The notes beneath the pieces are model-generated. The model was not told the DNA's origin, made no database searches, and was given only the letters and a program-made list of their open reading frames with translations. The position numbers and the translations under genes are program-made. 64,000 bases of DNA, from the NCBI RefSeq assembly GCF_019038435.1, contig NZ_JAGPOX010000017.1, forward strand, positions 24,008 through 88,007. Reading direction: 5' to 3'. This DNA is from Nocardia alni (GTDB taxonomy: Bacteria > Actinomycetota > Actinomycetes > Mycobacteriales > Mycobacteriaceae). This document shows positions 54,590 to 62,956 of this stretch, in pieces; the first letter of the stretch is position 1; every line of letters begins with the position of its first letter.

Positions 54590-54934
54590 TCATCCTTGCG
54601 AATGGGCACCCCACGAGTCCCCATTCTTGGTATTGGCCAGCCATATCTCGGTGGCCCCCTGGGGAATCCAGTCGAAGGATTTCAATGCGGCGACGACTTT
54701 CGATACCAGCTCTGCAGGTGAACCGTCCCATCGCTGGAACGGATCGCCGAGCTCACCGACGACGACGAGGTCGTGTGCCAGCAGGAAGTTCAGCAAATCG
54801 GTGGTCACCTGTTCCAGGTCGCGGCCCTGTTCTTCAGACGTCTGCTTGGCATACCAGACCAGCTGGTCGATCATGACCCAATCGTCACGGCCCTCGTCCA
54901 GTACTTTGCCGATGATCGGTTCGATGTATGTCAT
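54590..54934 (-). CDS. Immunity protein candidate for the adjacent toxin
   Basis: A 114 aa acidic, mostly helical protein (MTYIEPIIGKVLDEGRDDWV; LNFLLAHDLVVVGELGDPFQ). No family recognised with certainty. Its ATG overlaps the toxin stop by 4 bp (ATGA) and it is the last gene of the operon, the standard place for an immunity gene. It should bind and neutralise the toxin's C-terminal domain. Confidence 0.65.
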   Translation of the reverse strand: MTYIEPIIGKVLDEGRDDWVMIDQLVWYAKQTSEEQGRDLEQVTTDLLNFLLAHDLVVVGELGDPFQRWDGSPAELVSKVVAALKSFDWIPQGATEIWLANTKNGDSWGAHSQG

Positions 54935-55992
54935 TTAACATGCACCTTCAATATTTTTCCGTTCTGCTGGATGATGTCTATCGTTTCGCCACCGGATTTC
55001 GACGATGTCCTCCATTGTATGACGTCCCCATCGTTGTTTTTATATACCTCGGGTACCTTGGGGCCTCGCGGAGGAAGTTTCTGAGCCCCCTTTGTCCATT
55101 TATCGAAAAGGCTGCGAAGCCGTTGCGAGTCTCCGACCGTGCGAACGGTAGGTTGGTCTCCCTTCGGCAACGCATCGAAATCGGATTTCCACGCCGACCC
55201 CGCTGCGTGCTCTTGTGCGTATTTCCGCATAGCGTCTTTGCCTGCCTGGACCGCTTCGTCCTTGGACGCGCCCTTCTTGGCAGCCTGCTCAGCGGCATCC
55301 TTGCCGACCTGACGCATCGCGGCGATAGTGGCCGCGTCGATTCCCTCGCCGACACCGATGTCGTCCAGTGGGATGGTCGCCACGATGACCAACGCATCGG
55401 TGAGCCAGCTGATCCATCCCGTCCGCATCGGCGCGGCGATGTCCATCGCCTGCAGTGGTGTAAACGCGGAATTGATTGCTGCACTGGTCTGGCCATCGGC
55501 AGCACCGAGACCAGCCAACGCTGATTGCACCGCAGCGGTATGCGTGAGCGCACCTTGATCGAGGGCCGCCAAAGCGATGACCGACTTCCCAGAACCGAGT
55601 GCACGAGCCGCCGCTACCTGCACGGGCCTGACTGTGACAGTGCCATCTTCGGCAAGCTCGTAGCCGTCGAGTTCGGCGAGGTTGATCGCTTGCAGGGCAG
55701 TGGTGTTGGCATCGCTGATCTGCTGGTATCCGCGGCGGGCCGCCGTCGCCCCGTCCCAGAGCGCGGTTTGGATGGTCTGTGCGGCGGTGGTGGCCAGGAG
55801 GTGGCGGTTGCGCATCGCGTCGCCTGCGGCCCCGCGCCAGTATTCAGTCGATTCATCAACGGAGTCCGAGGCGGTGCGGGTGTGCCGGGCGAGGTGGTCG
55901 TGCGCGTCTTCCCATTCATTGGCCTGGTGCAGCAGTGGGTTCGCATCCCACGCTCGTGCCTGGGACACCGTCGGCCGTGCGGCGTCGGTCAC
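54931..55992 (-). CDS. T7SS-linked polymorphic toxin, unrecognised C-terminal domain
   Basis: About 353 aa. The N-terminal helical export region contains QARAWDANPLLHQANEWEDA and HDHLARHTRTASDSVDESTE with YWRG (a WXG-like turn), then GYQQISDANTTALQAINLAE, a segment shared with the decayed toxin at 57444. A hydrophobic patch (WISWLTDALVIVATIPLDD) is followed by a lysine-rich linker. The last ~45 residues, KVPEVYKNNDGDVIQWRTSS then KSGGETIDIIQQNGKILKVH, look like a small toxin tip. I do not recognise the tip. GTG at 55992 overlaps the WXG gene stop (GTGA). Confidence 0.72.
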   Translation of the reverse strand: MTDAARPTVSQARAWDANPLLHQANEWEDAHDHLARHTRTASDSVDESTEYWRGAAGDAMRNRHLLATTAAQTIQTALWDGATAARRGYQQISDANTTALQAINLAELDGYELAEDGTVTVRPVQVAAARALGSGKSVIALAALDQGALTHTAAVQSALAGLGAADGQTSAAINSAFTPLQAMDIAAPMRTGWISWLTDALVIVATIPLDDIGVGEGIDAATIAAMRQVGKDAAEQAAKKGASKDEAVQAGKDAMRKYAQEHAAGSAWKSDFDALPKGDQPTVRTVGDSQRLRSLFDKWTKGAQKLPPRGPKVPEVYKNNDGDVIQWRTSSKSGGETIDIIQQNGKILKVHVK

Positions 55993-56294
55993 AGCGACCG
56001 TCGCAGAACGTCGATGCGGCGAGCGTGCTCGTCGTCGGCGGTCACGTACCACTCGACGCTGGTCCGGGTGCCCGTATACAGGGTGCTGTAGTGGCCGACG
56101 ACGAGATCCATTGCGGCGCGCGCGGTCTGCGCGCCGGAGTCGCATGCGGCGCCGATGCTCGCGCCGGCCAGGGACGCTGCCACCGTCGCGGTGGTGGTGT
56201 TCGTGGTGATGGCGTCGATGGCTTGTGCTGTCCGGTGGAATGTTGTGGCGAGTTCGTGCAGGCGAGAGGGGTCGGCGTGCAGCTCGTCAGCCAT
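55989..56294 (-). CDS. ESX/WXG100-like secretion partner
   Basis: A 101 aa protein with the small T7SS substrate layout: MADELHADPSRLHELATTFH, a helical hairpin, and a positively charged end RRIDVLRRSL. It resembles the EspC/ESX-1 type WXG relatives found upstream of toxins. It is the first gene of a three-gene operon (partner, toxin, immunity) with 4 bp overlaps at both joints. It probably forms the export complex with the toxin's N-terminal domain. Confidence 0.75.
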   Translation of the reverse strand: MADELHADPSRLHELATTFHRTAQAIDAITTNTTTATVAASLAGASIGAACDSGAQTARAAMDLVVGHYSTLYTGTRTSVEWYVTADDEHARRIDVLRRSL

Positions 56295-56423
56295 GATTGT
56301 CCCCCCCAGGGTTCGATGTGCCTTGGTGCATAACTTCCCAGGAGCTTATCCATCTGGCTCGGCGGGCTGTTGGTTGGGAATCTGGAAGGGGCGGCAGTGG
56401 ATTCGACCGACGACCCGATCCAG

Positions 56424-56694
56424 TCAGCAGGTCCAGTTGGTGCCGTTTCCTCGGTACTGCTCAACAGGGATCGGTTCGGCGTCGGGCCTCATGCGGTCGG
56501 TGTAGGTGTCCGTGCAGGTGGTCGATCTCGTGGGCGACGAGGCGCGCGTCGCCGTGTTCGAACTCGATGATGTGGGTTCGCCCGTCGATATCGGTGTGCT
56601 CGACATGGATCGTCAGAGGGCGTGGCACCCGTCCGCGCAGCTCGAATAAGCTGAGGAACCACTCGTACTGTTCGTCCGTCGCGGCGCTCGTTTG
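56424..56694 (-). pseudogene. Truncated, dead peptide deformylase
   Basis: The minus strand encodes ATDEQYEWFLSLFELRGRVP, then TIHVEHTDIDGRTHIIEFEH and ARLVAHEIDHLHG, the second half of a peptide deformylase. Motif III HEIDH is intact. Motif II, normally EGCLS, reads EWFLS, so the metal-binding cysteine is lost. The frame breaks near 56505-56510 and continues in another frame as YTDRMRPDAEPIPVEQYRG to a stop at 56424. The N-terminal GLAAPQ part is absent. It is clearly non-functional. Confidence 0.75.
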
Positions 56695-57343
56695 AACTTT
56701 CCGATCCGCCCTGGACAGGGGGCGGTCCCCGGGGTGTCGCCGAGACCGGTGAGCCTGGTGCGGGGCGGAGGTCTCGCAGGTCCGTGCCGGTGTCTCGGCG
56801 TCTCGCAGTGGTCTCGCCGGGTGCCGACAGGGGGTCGGCCGCAACCGGTGACTCCGCCGCGCTGCGGGCCACAGCGGTCATGTCAGCCGAGCCGGCCCCG
56901 GCATCGTTCAGCCACCAGCCGGGGCGCGGTCCGTCGCCTCCGGGATGCTGATTTCCGCTGTCCGGCCATACTCGCGTGGTGGAAACGCCGTCCCGTCGGT
57001 GTCGTCTCCTCGTTCTGTCGGCAGCTTGAGTCGTCCCGCTTCCGCGGCCGTCACCAAATCGTTGAGCGATTCGATGCACCAGCCGGGGATCGTTCACTAG
57101 CCGCGTGATCGTGTCCGCGGCTGCGGCCTGCGCCTTGTCCAGCTCTGCATTGTGGACCTCGGCGATGGCGGCGACGAGCTTGTCCGGGTCCGCGCGGCGT
57201 GCCAGGTCTGTGAGCCGGATCGCATGGATACGACCATCAGCGCCGGTTTCCACCGTGACGCTGCCGCCTGGCGGCGTCTCGCTCGCGCGTTGCCCGGTCA
57301 ACGCCGTGTGCGCAGCATAGAGGGGATCGTTGATCGGCTCCAT
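56489..57343 (-). CDS. YbaB/EbfC-like protein, 3' end rearranged
   Basis: From the ATG at 57343: MEPINDPLYAAHTALTGQRA, GGSVTVETGADGRIHAIRLT, then PDKLVAAIAEVHNAELDKAQ, typical of the YbaB/EbfC-like proteins that accompany T7SS loci in Nocardia. Beyond about residue 110 it is Arg/Pro-rich and low complexity. The reading frame then runs into the deformylase remnant at 56694 in a wrong frame, so the native C-terminus has been replaced. The first ~110 residues are the supported part. Confidence 0.55.
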   Translation of the reverse strand: MEPINDPLYAAHTALTGQRASETPPGGSVTVETGADGRIHAIRLTDLARRADPDKLVAAIAEVHNAELDKAQAAAADTITRLVNDPRLVHRIAQRFGDGRGSGTTQAADRTRRRHRRDGVSTTRVWPDSGNQHPGGDGPRPGWWLNDAGAGSADMTAVARSAAESPVAADPLSAPGETTARRRDTGTDLRDLRPAPGSPVSATPRGPPPVQGGSESSNERRDGRTVRVVPQLIRAARTGATPSDDPCRAHRYRRANPHHRVRTRRRAPRRPRDRPPARTPTPTA

Positions 57344-57443
57344 TGGTTGCCCCGTTCCGATCATCGGCCGTGCCGTCTGCTGTGCCAGATACAGGTAAGC
57401 CGCACACCGCAACGATGTCGGCAGTGTCAGGGGAAAGACGATC

Positions 57444-58210
57444 ATGGCCGAAGAACTGCACGTCGAGCTCGGATACCAGCTGATCAGCGCCGCCGATAGC
57501 GCTGCTCTGCAAGCGATTCGCAACGCTGAGCTCGCCGGCTACCACATCGCCGTCACCGTCACCGTCACCTCCGCTCAAACCGCTACCGCGATTGCCCTCG
57601 GGCCGACGGCGACCACCGCACTCGCCGTCCTCGACCACGGCGCACAGACCCACACCATGGCCATGCGAACCGCGCTGGCCGGCCTCGGCCATGCCGATAC
57701 CACCACTGCCTCGGCGATCGATATCGCATTCCGTCCCGTGCACGACGAGCCTGATGTACCCGAGGCCGGGGTGGATGGCGGTGCTGGTGGCGGGGAGGCG
57801 CCTCTGTATCGCGAATAGCCGGGGGACGGTCCTCCTCCGGAGGAGAAACTTCCCGACGGTCAGGAAGACGTTGGGCACGAGAGCAGGGTCATCGCATCGA
57901 ACGTCAAGACGGTCGATGAAGTACCGTTGAATGTCGATACGAGCCACTTCAGAAGAAGTTCAAACACGCGCCCGATTTCGGCGTCACCGAGCCGTGGCCA
58001 GCGGGATCCGAGGAATACACCAAAAACCTGAAGTTTGAAATGGGACAATCCATACATATCGACGGCACGTATCAGAAGCAGTCGGCTATCTTGAACTACA
58101 ATCCGAATGACAGCACTGTGGTTATTTAGAAACCAAATGGAGACTTCTGGTCTGCTTGGAAACTCAGCCCCGCCCAGGAACAAAACATCAGAGACCGCGG
58201 AAGCCTGTGA
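57444..58210 (+). pseudogene. Decayed colicin D-type polymorphic toxin
   Basis: 57444-57815 encodes MAEELHVELGYQLISAADSA and a region homologous to residues ~110-210 of the toxin at 54931 (TALAGLGHADTTTASAIDIA). After TAG at 57816 the same frame continues PPPEEKLPDGQEDVGHESRV. A one-base deletion near 57950 shifts the frame, and the toxin tip follows: KKFKHAPDFGVTEPWPAG, HIDGTYQKQSAILNYNP, a second TAG at 58127, then KPNGDFWSAWKLSPAQEQNI to TGA at 58208. The tip matches colicin D-type tRNA nuclease domains (K/HAxDFGV...GxxISGWKLSP style). Three lesions make it inactive. Confidence 0.78.
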
Positions 58211-58214
58211 GGAT

Positions 58215-58505
58215 ATGTCAAAAAACATCGAAATCACCGAAACGATCAACCGTTATCAATCGTTGATTCGCCCGTTCATCACCGGTGAAATGACAGCACC
58301 CGAGTTCGAGGATGCATACCTGTCGACATTCAAAGCGGATGCAACCGATTTCCCCCGGCAAGTCTTCGACATTCTGGAGCAGCTGTTCGGTGACGTTGAC
58401 GAATACGTCGCTGACCGGGCCCTGCGTGAGAAAGCTGGCGGCTTGGACGACGACCAGCTACGCCGATGCGCGCAACGTGCCTTCAATCAGCTTCAGACAG
58501 TCTGA
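58215..58505 (+). CDS. Colicin D-type immunity protein
   Basis: A 96 aa helical acidic protein starting MSKNIEITETINRYQSLIRP, with GEMTAPEFEDAYLSTFKADA and DILEQLFGDVDEYVADRALR. This is the colicin D immunity fold: a four-helix bundle with the FI/FxxxYxxxF-like acidic helix that mimics tRNA. The gene begins 4 bp after the toxin stop behind TGAGG. It is intact although its toxin is destroyed, so it may still protect against relatives' toxins. Confidence 0.78.
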   Translation: MSKNIEITETINRYQSLIRPFITGEMTAPEFEDAYLSTFKADATDFPRQVFDILEQLFGDVDEYVADRALREKAGGLDDDQLRRCAQRAFNQLQTV

Positions 58506-58816
58506 CGTCTTCGGGACATGACCGGCCGGAATCGGGCGTTGTTGCGGGTGGAGTACATCGTGGCGAAGGCCAATCTTTTTCTTCGCAGGCGAGCGGGTCG
58601 CGAGATTCATCGCCAAGAAACACAAACGCCCCGGGGCGTTCGGGCGGTGAGGGATCACGTTCGCTTCTGACAACCAGCTCGGTCTGATCCGGCTTGATGG
58701 AACCGTTGTCGTGCCCAGGCCGTTTCGCGCCTGGCGGGTGACGCCGAATGCCGTCGGTGAACGGCGTCGGTAAGCCGTGTGCGAGAGAACCGCATGCACA
58801 GATGGGCGGGTGATTC
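58506..58816. other. Intergenic region with structured remnant
   Basis: No gene supported. ACGCCG (58741-58746) and CGGCGT (58762-58767) pair, followed at 58774-58799 by a CCGTGTGCG-AGAGAA-CCGCATGCAC hairpin. That second motif resembles the segment preceding the reverse transcriptase gene of actinobacterial group II introns. No reverse transcriptase frame is present. Confidence 0.35.
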
Positions 58817-58951
58817 TCAATGGCAGGTCACCGAACGGCCGACTGGCAGAGGCGGAACGCGGACGCGAAGGTAATCAGCCCCGCACACGATGCAGGCCAG
58901 CCCATCGGCCTGCAACGGGTCAATCCGATCATCGATGTCGTCGGTGTTCAT
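58817..58951 (-). CDS. Very small zinc ribbon-like protein, probably truncated
   Basis: 44 aa on the minus strand: MNTDDIDDRIDPLQADGLAC then IVCGADYLRVRVPPLPVGRS and VTCH. The DGLACxxCGADYL...VPVGRS pattern belongs to a small actinobacterial family that normally continues with a second Cys/His region (GSQVFAC...H); here the tail is cut to VTCH. The N-terminal ATG at 58951 is the only sensible start. Function unknown; the family may bind zinc. Confidence 0.5.
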   Translation of the reverse strand: MNTDDIDDRIDPLQADGLACIVCGADYLRVRVPPLPVGRSVTCH

Positions 58952-59127
58952 GCGCACCACCACCGGAACGCCGCCGCCGGGCGAAACCGACCGTGGCGAA
59001 AACTTGCAGATTATGGCGGGTACGGTTTCGGGTAGATGCCGTACCTGCCTGGGGCGCTACCCGGCGGGGAGTTGGCAAAAGGTACAGAGGCTGCGCTTGA
59101 CCTTGTCGTTGGCGTCAACGTTGGACG

Positions 59128-59895
59128 ATGAGCCGCATGAGTCGGATCGCATCACCGGGTGGCAGGGTCGTCGTGGTTACCGGGGGTGGTACGGGTATCG
59201 GCCGGGCCACGGCCCGTGCCTTCGCCGCTGAAGGTGCCCGGGTGATTGTGATCGGGCGGCGACGTGGTGTGCTCGAGGAGACCGCGGCAGGGGATGGGCG
59301 GATTGTGCCGTTGGTGGCCGATCTGACCAGTGACGGCGAGCCCGAACGGATCGTGCACAGCGTGCGGGAGAGGTTCGGCCGGTTGGATGTGTTGGTCAAC
59401 AATGCGGGTATCGTCCGTGGCGGGGAGCTCGCCGCGGTGTCGGCGGAGGCGATCTCGGCGCAGCTCGCCACCAACGTTGTCGCTCCGGTCATGTTGACGC
59501 GGGCGGCGCTGTCGGTGTTGGAGGCCTCGCGTGGGGTGGTCGTCAATGTCAGCACGTCGGTCGGCTATCGGGCGTGGCCGGGGAATTCGATCTATGCCGC
59601 GACCAAGACCGCTCTGGAATCGCTGACTCGTAGTTGGGCGGTCGAACTCGCATCGCGTGGGATCCGCGTCGTGGCAGTCGCTCCAGGTGCGATCGATACG
59701 CCGATCGGTGAGCATCAGGGACTCACGCCCGCGCAGTTGGCGGCGGTACGGGAGTGGCAGCTGGCCCGCACTCCGCTGGGCCGGATCGGCCGGCCCGAGG
59801 AGGTGGCCGGTGTCATCGTCGCCCTTGCCGCACCGGCCGCGTCCTTCGTCACCGGAGTGGTACTTTCCGTCGATGGCGGCGCTGTCGTGGCGTGA
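59128..59895 (+). CDS. Short-chain dehydrogenase/reductase
   Basis: A 255 aa classical SDR using NAD(P)H. Cofactor motif VVVTGGGTGIGRATARAFAA, structural VLVNNAGIVRGG, catalytic Ser in NVSTSVGY and YxxxK in IYAATKTALESL, and C-terminal FVTGVVLSVDGGAVV. The Arg-rich IGRRRG after the second strand suggests NADPH. Upstream, CGTTG-GCGT-CAACG (59107-59120) is a perfect inverted repeat suited to the MerR protein encoded next. ATG at 59137 is an alternative start. The MerR gene follows after 25 bp. Confidence 0.9.
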   Translation: MSRMSRIASPGGRVVVVTGGGTGIGRATARAFAAEGARVIVIGRRRGVLEETAAGDGRIVPLVADLTSDGEPERIVHSVRERFGRLDVLVNNAGIVRGGELAAVSAEAISAQLATNVVAPVMLTRAALSVLEASRGVVVNVSTSVGYRAWPGNSIYAATKTALESLTRSWAVELASRGIRVVAVAPGAIDTPIGEHQGLTPAQLAAVREWQLARTPLGRIGRPEEVAGVIVALAAPAASFVTGVVLSVDGGAVVA

Positions 59896-59920
59896 TACTC
59901 CTAGTTCGGGAGGTAGCGGG

Positions 59921-60286
59921 ATGCGGATCGGCGAGCTGGCCAAGGACACCGGCGCCACGACGCGTGCCTTGCGGCACTACGAACAGGCCGGATTGATCGA
60001 ATCCGATCGGGCGCCCAACGGCTACCGCGTATACGGCGAGCACGCGGCAACGCGAGTCCGCAACATCCGCTATCTCCTGGATGCCGGGCTGACCCTGGAC
60101 GACGTTCGCGTCTTCCTGCCCTGTCTGGACGGCGATGTATCTGCCGCCCCCGCGTCGGAGCCGGGGCTGCGTGTCGCCCGCGAGCGCCTGCGGGTGCTCG
60201 ATGAACGCGTCGCCGCCCAGACCGCGGTGCGCGACCGATTGGACGCCGCACTTCGACAGAAAACCGGTCGGATATCACCGCGGTGA
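59921..60286 (+). CDS. MerR family regulator
   Basis: A 121 aa regulator. MRIGELAKDTGATTRALRHY then EQAGLIESDRAPNGYRVYGE is the MerR winged helix, followed by a coiled-coil dimer helix (RVARERLRVLDERVAAQTAV). No cysteines are placed for metal sensing, so it is of the drug or redox type. GGGAGG precedes the ATG. It is probably co-transcribed with the SDR and regulates it. The 290 bp after it shows no gene. Confidence 0.88.
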   Translation: MRIGELAKDTGATTRALRHYEQAGLIESDRAPNGYRVYGEHAATRVRNIRYLLDAGLTLDDVRVFLPCLDGDVSAAPASEPGLRVARERLRVLDERVAAQTAVRDRLDAALRQKTGRISPR

Positions 60287-60576
60287 CGAAGTCCCGTGCC
60301 ACCGGCTAGGGTCTCCGGAGGATAGGCACTTCGGTGCTCTCGACCGCCGTAGTGCTGCGGTACTGCCTGGTCGGGACGCTCAGTCCGCTGGTGCGATCGC
60401 AGATCCCGGGAGGGACTCACGCGGCGTTGGTGGATCTGCTCATAGGCGAAGGAATCGCTCCGGGAAAGGCTCTCGAGCCGGGAGCACACAGCGGGCGGTT
60501 ACCCGGCTGTGATAGTTCGACAACTTGGTGCGAAGCCGCACTAACAGCTCACAAACCGACCGACGATACTGGGGAT

Positions 60577-61191
60577 ATGCGATCGCGCAGCAAGATTCTG
60601 GACGCCACGCTCGAACTGATCGCCGCCGAGGGCTTCGGCGGGGTGAATATCGCCGCGGTGGCACAGGCCGCCGGGGTGACCCGGCAGACCGTCTACTCGA
60701 ATTTCGGGTCACGTGAGGATCTGGTGTCGCAGACGATCGTGGATCTGCTCGTGCGGTCGCTGGACGATATCCGTGCCCGGCTGGCCGCGATCGACAACGT
60801 GCCGGAATATCTGGTCGAACTTATCGTCGCCTGCCGGGCGGTAACTCGCGAGGATCCCGTGCTGGCCGTTCTCCTGCGTGCCGATCACGGCAACCCGCTC
60901 TTCGACACGGGGATGGCCGCACGGGCCAAACCCGTTGTCCTGGAACTACTCTCGCCTCTAGTGGCATTGGACCCCGGCCTCGAACCGGAACTGGACGGCA
61001 TCACCCAGTTCGCGGTGCATCTCGGGGCCGCGGTAGTGCTGTTCGACGATCCGGACCTCCGCGACGACGACGACCTGCGACGCTTCCTCATCCGCTGGTT
61101 CCTCCCGGCGCTGCCGGCGACGACACGGAACCGGCCTGTCGTCGATCCGACGCACCTGCGGGAGAATCCGCAGTTACCTACTGTTCGGTAA
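60577..61191 (+). CDS. TetR family regulator
   Basis: A 204 aa TetR protein. The DNA-binding domain is MRSRSKILDATLELIAAEGF, then NIAAVAQAAGVTRQTVYSNF. The C-terminal domain contains LRADHGNPLFDTGMAARAKP and an acidic patch (DDPDLRDDDDLRRFLIRWFL). The 81 codons upstream in the same frame (from 60334) show no family resemblance. It lies 138 bp upstream of the cholesterol oxidase gene on the same strand, with a palindrome over the promoter between them, so it is the likely repressor of that operon. Confidence 0.86.
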   Translation: MRSRSKILDATLELIAAEGFGGVNIAAVAQAAGVTRQTVYSNFGSREDLVSQTIVDLLVRSLDDIRARLAAIDNVPEYLVELIVACRAVTREDPVLAVLLRADHGNPLFDTGMAARAKPVVLELLSPLVALDPGLEPELDGITQFAVHLGAAVVLFDDPDLRDDDDLRRFLIRWFLPALPATTRNRPVVDPTHLRENPQLPTVR

Positions 61192-61198
61192 CCATATC

Positions 61199-61227
61199 TT
61201 GACACTTCTAGCCAATAGTGTCTAGTT
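61199..61227 (+). promoter_or_regulatory. Promoter with overlapping palindrome for the cholesterol oxidase operon
   Basis: TTGACA at 61199-61204 and CTAGTT at 61222-61227 are spaced 17 bp, a good sigma-70-type promoter. ACACT (61202-61206) and AGTGT (61217-61221) form an inverted repeat across the spacer, and CTAG occurs at 61208 and 61222. A TetR dimer bound here would block RNA polymerase. Confidence 0.5.
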
Positions 61228-61329
61228 TTAGCACGCGGCCCGAGTCCACCGTTCGGGCGGACTTCGCGCACCGATGCACCTTCTGACACCGCGCGGACTT
61301 ATTCGTCGGTGGGCACGGGAGGAAAGAAG

Positions 61330-62913
61330 ATGCCCGAAATTACTCGTCGTTCCTTCTTCGGCGCGGCTGCGGCAGGCGCGGTTGCGGCGGGAATCGCCTT
61401 GCCGGGCACGGGAACAGCGCGCGCGGCCCGGGTTCCGGTCACCCGCGAAGAGCATCGGGTCATCGTGATCGGCTCGGGATTCGGTGGAGGCGTCGCGGCG
61501 CTACGGCTGGCGCAGGCGGGTGTTCCGGTCCTGCTGCTCGAGCGCGGAAGGCGTTGGTCCACAGGTCCGAATTCCACGACGTTCCCGCTGGCCACCAAGC
61601 CGGACAAGCGGATGCTGTGGTATCGCTCCGACCCGCAGCCGTTCGGCGTGCCGATGGTCTTCGAGCCGTATACCGGCCTGCTCGAGGCAGTGGCCGGGGA
61701 CAATATGACCGCGCTGTGCGCGGCCGGCGTTGGCGGGGGATCGCTTGTCTACCAGGGCATGACGTTGCAGCCCACCGAGGCGGCCTTCTACACCCAGTTC
61801 CCCGGGGGGCTGGACTGGGCGTTGATGAACCGGGTGCACTACCCGCGCGTCGCGCGGATGCTGCAGATCGAGACCGCACCTGACCAGCTGATCGATAGCC
61901 CGAATTATCTGGCTGCCAGGGTCTTTGCCGATCATGCCCGGAAGGCGGGCCTGCCCGTCTCGAAGATCCCGATGCCGATCGACTGGAATTACGCGCTGGA
62001 TGAGTTGCGCGGCAAGATGACTCCCTCCTACACCAACGGCGCGGGGGCGCTCGGGGTGAACAACGGCGGTAAACATTCGGTCGACGTCACCTACATCGCG
62101 GCGGCGGAGGCGACCGGCCGGACCGAGGTGCGCACACTGCACGAGGTCACCGATATCGAGCGCGCGAAGGACGGCCGCTGGACGGTCCACGCCAACCGGA
62201 TCGACACCAGCGGAAAGGTTCTGGAGAATCTGATCCTCACCACGCCCGCGCTGATCATGGCCGCGGGCAGCCTCAATACCACCAAACTGCTGGTGCGCGC
62301 CGCCGCGAAGGGCCACATTCCGGATATGCCGGACGGTCTGGGCGGCAACTGGGGCACCAACGCCGACCGCATCTACGTGTGGACCGATCCGGCACAGCCG
62401 TTCGGCGTCGCACAGGGCGGGCCGGTCGTCTTCGGCAGCCTGAACTGGAGCGACCCTGCCTCCGCGTCCACCGTGATCCAGGCGTCGATCCCGCCGATGG
62501 GCATGGACGCGCACAGCACGATGCTCGTCGGCTACGGAGTCAGCAGCGCCCGTGGCCATTTCGACTACGTCCCCGCGTCCGACGACGCCGTACTGCGGTG
62601 GCCCAAGGAGGGGGACGCGGTCATCCAGAACGGGCACATCGGGCCGTTGGTCCACAAGATCGCAGGTCCGGGCAGTATGCTCACCGATACGAACCTGGTC
62701 TTCCCGTCTACCTGGCATCCTCTCGGCGGTGCGACGATGGGCCGGGTCTGCGATCTGGACGGCCGGGTGAACGGCCAGCGCGGCCTCTATGTGCTCGACG
62801 GCGCGCTGTTGCCCGGCAACTGCGCAGCCTGTAACCCCTCGATGACCATCGCGGCCGTCGCCGAACGCGCGCTGGACAATCTGGTCACCCACGACGTCGG
62901 CACCCTCATCTGA
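61330..62913 (+). CDS. Secreted cholesterol oxidase, GMC type (class I)
   Basis: A 527 aa flavoenzyme that oxidises and isomerises cholesterol to cholest-4-en-3-one. A Tat signal opens the protein (TRRSFFGAAAAGAVAAGIAL), so it is exported folded with FAD bound non-covalently. FAD motif VIVIGSGFGGGVAALRLAQA, then GVGGGSLVYQGM, GNWGTNADRI and the active-site regions FPSTWHPLGGATMGRV (His) and PGNCAACNPSMTIAAVAERA (Asn) follow the Rhodococcus and Streptomyces enzymes. GGGAGG precedes the ATG at 61330. A secreted lipase gene follows after 43 bp. Confidence 0.9.
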   Translation: MPEITRRSFFGAAAAGAVAAGIALPGTGTARAARVPVTREEHRVIVIGSGFGGGVAALRLAQAGVPVLLLERGRRWSTGPNSTTFPLATKPDKRMLWYRSDPQPFGVPMVFEPYTGLLEAVAGDNMTALCAAGVGGGSLVYQGMTLQPTEAAFYTQFPGGLDWALMNRVHYPRVARMLQIETAPDQLIDSPNYLAARVFADHARKAGLPVSKIPMPIDWNYALDELRGKMTPSYTNGAGALGVNNGGKHSVDVTYIAAAEATGRTEVRTLHEVTDIERAKDGRWTVHANRIDTSGKVLENLILTTPALIMAAGSLNTTKLLVRAAAKGHIPDMPDGLGGNWGTNADRIYVWTDPAQPFGVAQGGPVVFGSLNWSDPASASTVIQASIPPMGMDAHSTMLVGYGVSSARGHFDYVPASDDAVLRWPKEGDAVIQNGHIGPLVHKIAGPGSMLTDTNLVFPSTWHPLGGATMGRVCDLDGRVNGQRGLYVLDGALLPGNCAACNPSMTIAAVAERALDNLVTHDVGTLI

Positions 62914-62956
62914 TCCACCCCTGCTCAACGACGAGTATGAAGTACGGAGAACCTCA

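Noticed and set aside
60334..60576. 81-codon N-terminal extension of the TetR gene at 60577
   Set aside because: TetR proteins begin close to the helix-turn-helix; the extra residues have no family resemblance and the region holds the promoter.
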